Shown piece by piece: positions 59,481-64,000 of a DNA stretch of 64,000 bases (its first letter is position 1; every line of letters starts with the position of its first letter). The stretch is from positions 1 through 64,000 of the forward strand of contig LSSN01000074.1 in the NCBI GenBank assembly GCA_001970855.1. Reading direction: 5' to 3'. A model generated the notes under the pieces. The model had not been told where the DNA came from. It saw only the letters and a program-made list of their open reading frames with translations, and did not search any database. Position numbers and translations under genes: made by a program. This DNA is from Smittium culicis (taxonomy: Eukaryota; Kickxellomycota; Harpellomycetes; Harpellales; Legeriomycetaceae).

Positions 59481-60582
59481 GTCTAACATCTATTTAATAT
59501 GCCTATAAATTCAGTGTAAAAACTGAGATATAGTCCCACCATTAATAAATCTTAATAATATTTATTTACCACTTCATCTATTATTTGTTTATGGGGAGGT
59601 GCAAAGTGTAAATTATTCTCATTTTTTGTAAACAGCGTAATCAAATAATGGCCATTAAAACTATAAATGTGCGAAAGGTAATTTGAAATTTCTTTTAAAA
59701 TCATTATATCAACCTGTTTTTCTTCTGGAGCTACATATAATAAATGTAGAACCCCTTGTAAATATGGATTTCACTATAATATATTCTGTGGAATTTACAA
59801 GCTCTTAAAAATCTAGATATTTTTATGAGCTAACTTAGCTTGGTATCAGTTTCTTAAAGGAAATGTATGCTATTTTATCCTAATCCACGAATAATTTTAT
59901 CACGAAATAAATTCAAAAATTGATCTAAAAATTTTATTTAATTGATGAATTGACCAATTTTCTTATGAATTCGGAAAAAATCAAGTTATTACTAAGTTTT
60001 TTGAGTTTCGGCGCTAATTTTTTCGGTGTATAAATTTATTATTTAATTGAGTCATATTTTACTTTATCTATTGTAAAGATCTGCAGATTTGAAATCTCAG
60101 AATTTACCCAAATTGAAATTATACTATATATATAGCGCTTTTCGACAGAAATTCATCTTGTTCGACTCTTCAAACGCCAATCAATCTAATTGATACATTC
60201 AGCAGTGTAAGTACAGTAATATTAGATTATGAGAAGGTTTTGATGATTTACTATGCTATCAAGGTCTATTATTTGTTTTTTAGATGGCGGTGATATCATT
60301 TTTTTATTATGATAGACCCTTTTTTTCCTACAAAAGGTGCATTTTAGAGGTTTAAAGATCTGGGTTACAAGAGTGCAAGGCAAGTGAAGTCAAAATTTAT
60401 ATTTACTATAAAGATATTTATTTATTACTATTAGAAAGTATACAAGATACTAGATGTCGAATTCAAGACAGGAAAAACGTAACCTTTTTATACTTTTTCC
60501 GTTGCTTGGTTTTAGGTAATAAACTTCAAAGAAAAACTACAGAATAAACTAAAAAGAAAGCTATAGAAAAATAACTATTTGA

Positions 60583-60602
60583 CTACTAATCAAACTTGAT
60601 TA
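60583..60602. repeat. Palindrome ACTAATCAA-AC-TTGATTAGT
   Basis: Perfect 9-bp arms with a 2-base spacer. A further inverted pair, ACGTAA/TTACGT, lies near 60645-60661, just before the heat-shock-element array. Confidence 0.6.
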
Positions 60603-60680
60603 GTAATCAAAATAAATCGTTATCGATGTTAAAAATATGAGCACGTAAAAATATTACGTAAGAAAAATTAAAATCGATAA

Positions 60681-60781
60681 GAAATTTCGGAAATTTTCTA
60701 GAACGTTTCATAACATTCTAAAACATTGCTGTTGATGATAACTGAATATTCCGCAACATTCTAGAAAGTTCTAGAAAGTCC
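60681..60781. promoter_or_regulatory. Heat-shock element array (HSF binding sites)
   Basis: GAA and TTC triplets alternate with 2-base spacing. From 60744 the units GAA, TTC, CAA, TTC, GAA, TTC, GAA, TCC start at 60744, 49, 54, 59, 64, 69, 74 and 79, all exactly 5 bp apart, six of eight perfect. A looser array from 60681 reads GAA, TTC, AAA, TTC, GAA at 5-bp steps. A TATA-like TTTATACTCG lies about 90 bp downstream (about 60860). No open frame follows on either strand, so the driven transcript is unknown; an LTR promoter is one possibility. Confidence 0.65.
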
Positions 60782-60899
60782 CATTCATGACAAAAGGTTT
60801 ACGGTGATATGACACAATAAAAAAATATTTTAAACTTTCACATCAGTGACACTAGAATCATTTATACTCGCTCTTGTCTGATCTTTTGGATTACTTGGG

Positions 60900-61859
60900 A
60901 GATTATGTTCTTATTTGAGCTGCAGTAAGGAATTTTGAACCCGGGCCAGTTTTATTTCAGTACACTTATGCCTAATACATTTTTTTTTAAAGAAGAAAGC
61001 TTATCGGGCTTCTTTTACGTTTATTTTTAAAGAAAATAAATAAAAAATATAAGGGAAAAAAAAGATTAATTTTAATCTAAATATATCTATTATTTTTTCT
61101 AATTGGTTAACCACAGCTGTCGTTGATTATCATCCTGTTATCGTTATTTTTTGTGAATCAGTTAGTTTTTAGCTTTAAAAATTTCGATTTTTTCCCATCA
61201 CCATCACATTAATTCGTATCATCCATAATTCTTATCTTTACTTTATCATTCCAATTTTTAGATAAATTGTACAGGTCTGTATCAATCTGTTTCAAATTTA
61301 CTTAAGTTCTGGTTACATTCAGTTCCCAAATTTCCTGGGCACATAAAATTTTATGATTTGGGATGTGGATATTAAATTTTAAAAGAATTTCATTATATCA
61401 AATTTGTTGATATTGAATTTATCAGTATCTTTGGTGTTCTTAGAAATACATTTAAAAAAGGACGATATTTTTTTTGCCTCTTATTATGAGTTCCCAGTAT
61501 AATTAAAAGTTTCTGCGGGCTGAATTAGGCTACTGCTACTATATCCAATCTTCTTTTTCAACTTTGATTACTTATATAATAAGGAATAGTTAAAGAAACT
61601 TTATTTTATTGTTTTTTTAGAACTAACCTTTATTAAAGTTATAAATTTTTAGTTTATCTATCTTTTTTAAATTCTATATTTTGGTTAAAGAATTGTATGC
61701 GTGTGATATATAAATTAAACCGCTTTAATTTCTATTTGTAGGAGGTAATACTGCAATTAATAATTATTACATAAATAAAATATATAGTTTTGATTTATAA
61801 ATATATTTTGGTTTTATCTATTATTAGATATACCACATTATAATGGTGTAACCACAATG
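60900..61859. other. Region downstream of the heat-shock elements, no gene seen
   Basis: Contains GAACCCGGGCCAG (about 60938), unusually GC-rich for the area, then AT-rich DNA with stops in all frames. Confidence 0.4.
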
Positions 61860-62060
61860 TATAATAAATCATCACGACAATATTAATTCCCAATAAGACT
61901 TTGCCTTCACACATTCAAAGAAAACATGTTCAGTATCTTCTTTCTCAAAGCAATACATGTATTTATTATTTGATTGCGTATTGAATATGGAATATTTTTT
62001 GCTGTCCACACACCATTATGGTAAATGAGCCAGAGTAGAGATTTAATTTTCGGTTCTGTT
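61860..62060 (-). pseudogene. LINE C-terminal zinc-finger relic, minus strand
   Basis: On the minus strand 62060-61870 reads KIKSLLWLIYHNGVWTAKNI and, after a shift, YCFEKEDTEHVFFECVKAKS then YW. This is the zinc-binding tail of LINE ORF2 (EDTEHVFFEC), comparable with the plus-strand relic at 38670-38770 but from a different element. Confidence 0.6.
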
Positions 62061-63848
62061 CTCAGCATATGAATCGCATATCAACTATTTTTAATACTAT
62101 TATCTACTATGATATCCTAATCTTTTAAGTTTGGTGATAATTCGTTATTTTTTTTTGTTAAAAATGTTCTCCCTAATTTTTAGGTGTATTCAGGAGTTTC
62201 TTACCTATCAACATTAGTTTTCCTAGCGGAAATTTTTTTTTAATTTTGACTATCTGGAGTATTAAGAAAGTCAATATTTTATTTTTGACGTCAGAAGTGA
62301 AAGAAAATATTTTTTTATTTCTTTATGTGAACGCTAATTTTCTGGAGAATGGCCAATTTTTCAGTTTTACGCTGTTATCTAGTACATCCTTCCACAAAAA
62401 AATCTTTTTTTATATATATTTTGATTCTTTCACTTTTACTAAACTTAATATTCTCAATATTTTTGTTAACAGATATTGGTAGTGATTCAATGAATTCATA
62501 TATTCGGAAAATATAAATTATTATTTAAATTTCTAGCTAGGTTCAGTTCAGCTATGAATAATACCACATAATATTAGCTGTAAACTGATTTCAGTGTTTA
62601 AATTTCTATAATTAAATATACCATTCGTACTTTGAAATCAATCTGTTTGATTTATATGCTGTTTTGAGCTCAAAGGGAACATACATGACTTTTTTTAATT
62701 TTATTTTTCTTCATGAAATGACGAATATATTTTCGATTATATTGAGTAGTTTTAGCGAATTATTTACTTCAAAATTCAATATATACACATGCATGGTCGT
62801 GTTTTTCTATTTGAATGGCACTTATCGTCAAAACATGCTAGGAATGAGAAATATATATAATTTATAAAAAATAACTAGAAAATATTTCTAAAAAAATACA
62901 GCTATGGATGTATTATTTATTTATAATGAAGGGAATATATAATAAATATTACACTTGCTGAGTTTCAAGCATAGGAAAAATTCGATCATTTTATCCTTCT
63001 CGATAGCCTTTAATTGTATTTAATAAAGCTTTTTAAAAAATAATACCTATTTAGAAACCTCTATATAACTGTAGAAACTCCTAAAAAAATAGTAAAACAA
63101 AATCAAAACGTATTTAGAATAATCTATAAACAGATTTTTATAATTATATTTGATAATTTCAATTCAAATAATTGGTTTTTTATAATTGCGAAAAAAAAAT
63201 CAATTAAAATAAATTCATAATATGTCACAATCCTCAATATGAGTACACACATTACTGTGAGAAATTTCTTTACGTAAATATCCACCTTCTCTTGTTTCAA
63301 ATCATTAAAACTGAATAAATATGATGTTACGAGACGATTACGCATGCTGTGTTTTTGGAATCAATCATATATTTGAATTATGGAGTCTCAGGAAATAATT
63401 AGAGCTCACTTGATATCATCATCCCCTAATCTCAAGAATAATAGACTCTGAATTGCAGTTATCATTGAATGGATTTCGAATTCAATGATTTTACCGTATA
63501 AAAATTGTTATTCTTGTGTCCAAAAGTTCCCATATTATGAATCGTGGGGGTATAATGGTGATTGAAATCAATTAAGTCTTTCAAATGAAGCTTGAAGACA
63601 TCTCAATTTATTTTTTGCCAGCATTAAGTGATCTGCTGATGTCTCTAGAAGGTCCAATATATTGGCTGTAAGTGGCTTGAGAGTCATTTAATTGGTATTT
63701 ATCATCTTTTGCAGTTATTTTATTGATTTAAATAGGGGGTTAGATTATCTATAGTCACTGAACTTAAAAACTAAGCTTCGAGAGCTTGTATTAAAATAAG
63801 TATTTGTAATTTTGATATATCTCTTAGATCCCTCAAATGATTACATAC
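62061..63848. other. Gene-free AT-rich stretch
   Basis: Probably includes the undecipherable body of the minus-strand LINE relic. No supported frame. Confidence 0.4.
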
Positions 63849-63979
63849 TTTACAGCAAAGATACCACCTAAACCCCATTGGACCTGGCAAATATCACTAC
63901 TGTTCGGTTTATCACGGTATATATCAGCGGAATCTGTGGCAACTCGAATTGCACATTCATGATAGGAATTGGATGCCAT
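63849..63979 (-). CDS. Possible first exon of an unidentified gene, window edge
   Basis: Minus-strand ATG at 63979 opens a frame with well-balanced composition (MASNSYHECAIRVATDSADI, then YRDKPNSSDICQVQWGLGGI), followed by a consensus GTATGT donor at 63848. The local GC is clearly higher than to the left. A second minus-strand frame is also open here from the window edge, so the frame choice is unsure. I see no convincing second exon and do not recognise the family. Confidence 0.25.
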
Positions 63980-64000
63980 TCAAGTAGAAGAAAATATAGC

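Noticed and set aside
60930..60950. GAACCCGGGCC as the T-arm of a tRNA
   Set aside because: No acceptor or anticodon arm can be folded around it.

Overview
The window is a very AT-rich piece of a eukaryotic, almost certainly fungal, nuclear genome. Genes have short GT-AG introns (81-160 nt), long AT-rich spacers and no operon structure. Fungal-type proteins are present (Mcp2-like ABC1 kinase, Cmr1 WD protein, Dma-type FHA-RING ligase), and DIRS and Ty3 retroelements are abundant. An early-diverging, AT-rich fungus with mitochondria, such as a Kickxellomycotina/Harpellales gut fungus, fits best; this placement is an inference.

Layout. 1-390: 3' end of a Ty3 element (chromodomain, polypurine tract, LTR). 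390-6000: gene-free, with relics of a TTAA-flanked short inverted-repeat transposon family. 6010-7371: a disordered protein of unknown function, convergent with an NFX1-type zinc-finger gene (8355-11705, minus). 12094-12530: another TTAA-flanked element. 13974-18215: a degenerate but structurally complete DIRS tyrosine-recombinase retrotransposon. 19698-21967: mitochondrial ABC1/Mcp2-like kinase. 23072-26180: an eight-exon gene joining a PPPDE (DeSI-type) deconjugase, a thioredoxin-like domain without its cysteines and a long helical C-terminus. About 27.9-39.2 kb: a graveyard of a Ty3 element followed by a LINE. 39.2-42.6 kb: repeats and decayed coding-like sequence. 42903-44916: CMR1/WDR76. 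46719-47648: kynurenine-formamidase-like hydrolase. 48068-49009: RPB11. 49421-50992 (minus): FAF2/Ubx2-like UBX protein. 52312-53651 (minus): Dma-type FHA-RING ligase. 53.7-64 kb: no convincing complete gene; it holds a TTAA element, a minus-strand DIRS relic, a strong heat-shock-element array, a LINE relic and a possible exon at the right edge.

Of the nine protein genes, three clearly belong to ubiquitin or ubiquitin-like signalling (PPPDE fusion, UBX protein, FHA-RING ligase) and a fourth (NFX1 type, RING-like finger) may. The others serve transcription (RPB11), genome maintenance (CMR1), mitochondrial lipid/quinone biology (ABC1 kinase) and small-molecule hydrolysis. No tRNA, rRNA or CRISPR array was recognised by eye. 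Exon joins were derived by hand from GT/AG sites, reading phase and family conservation; no search was run.
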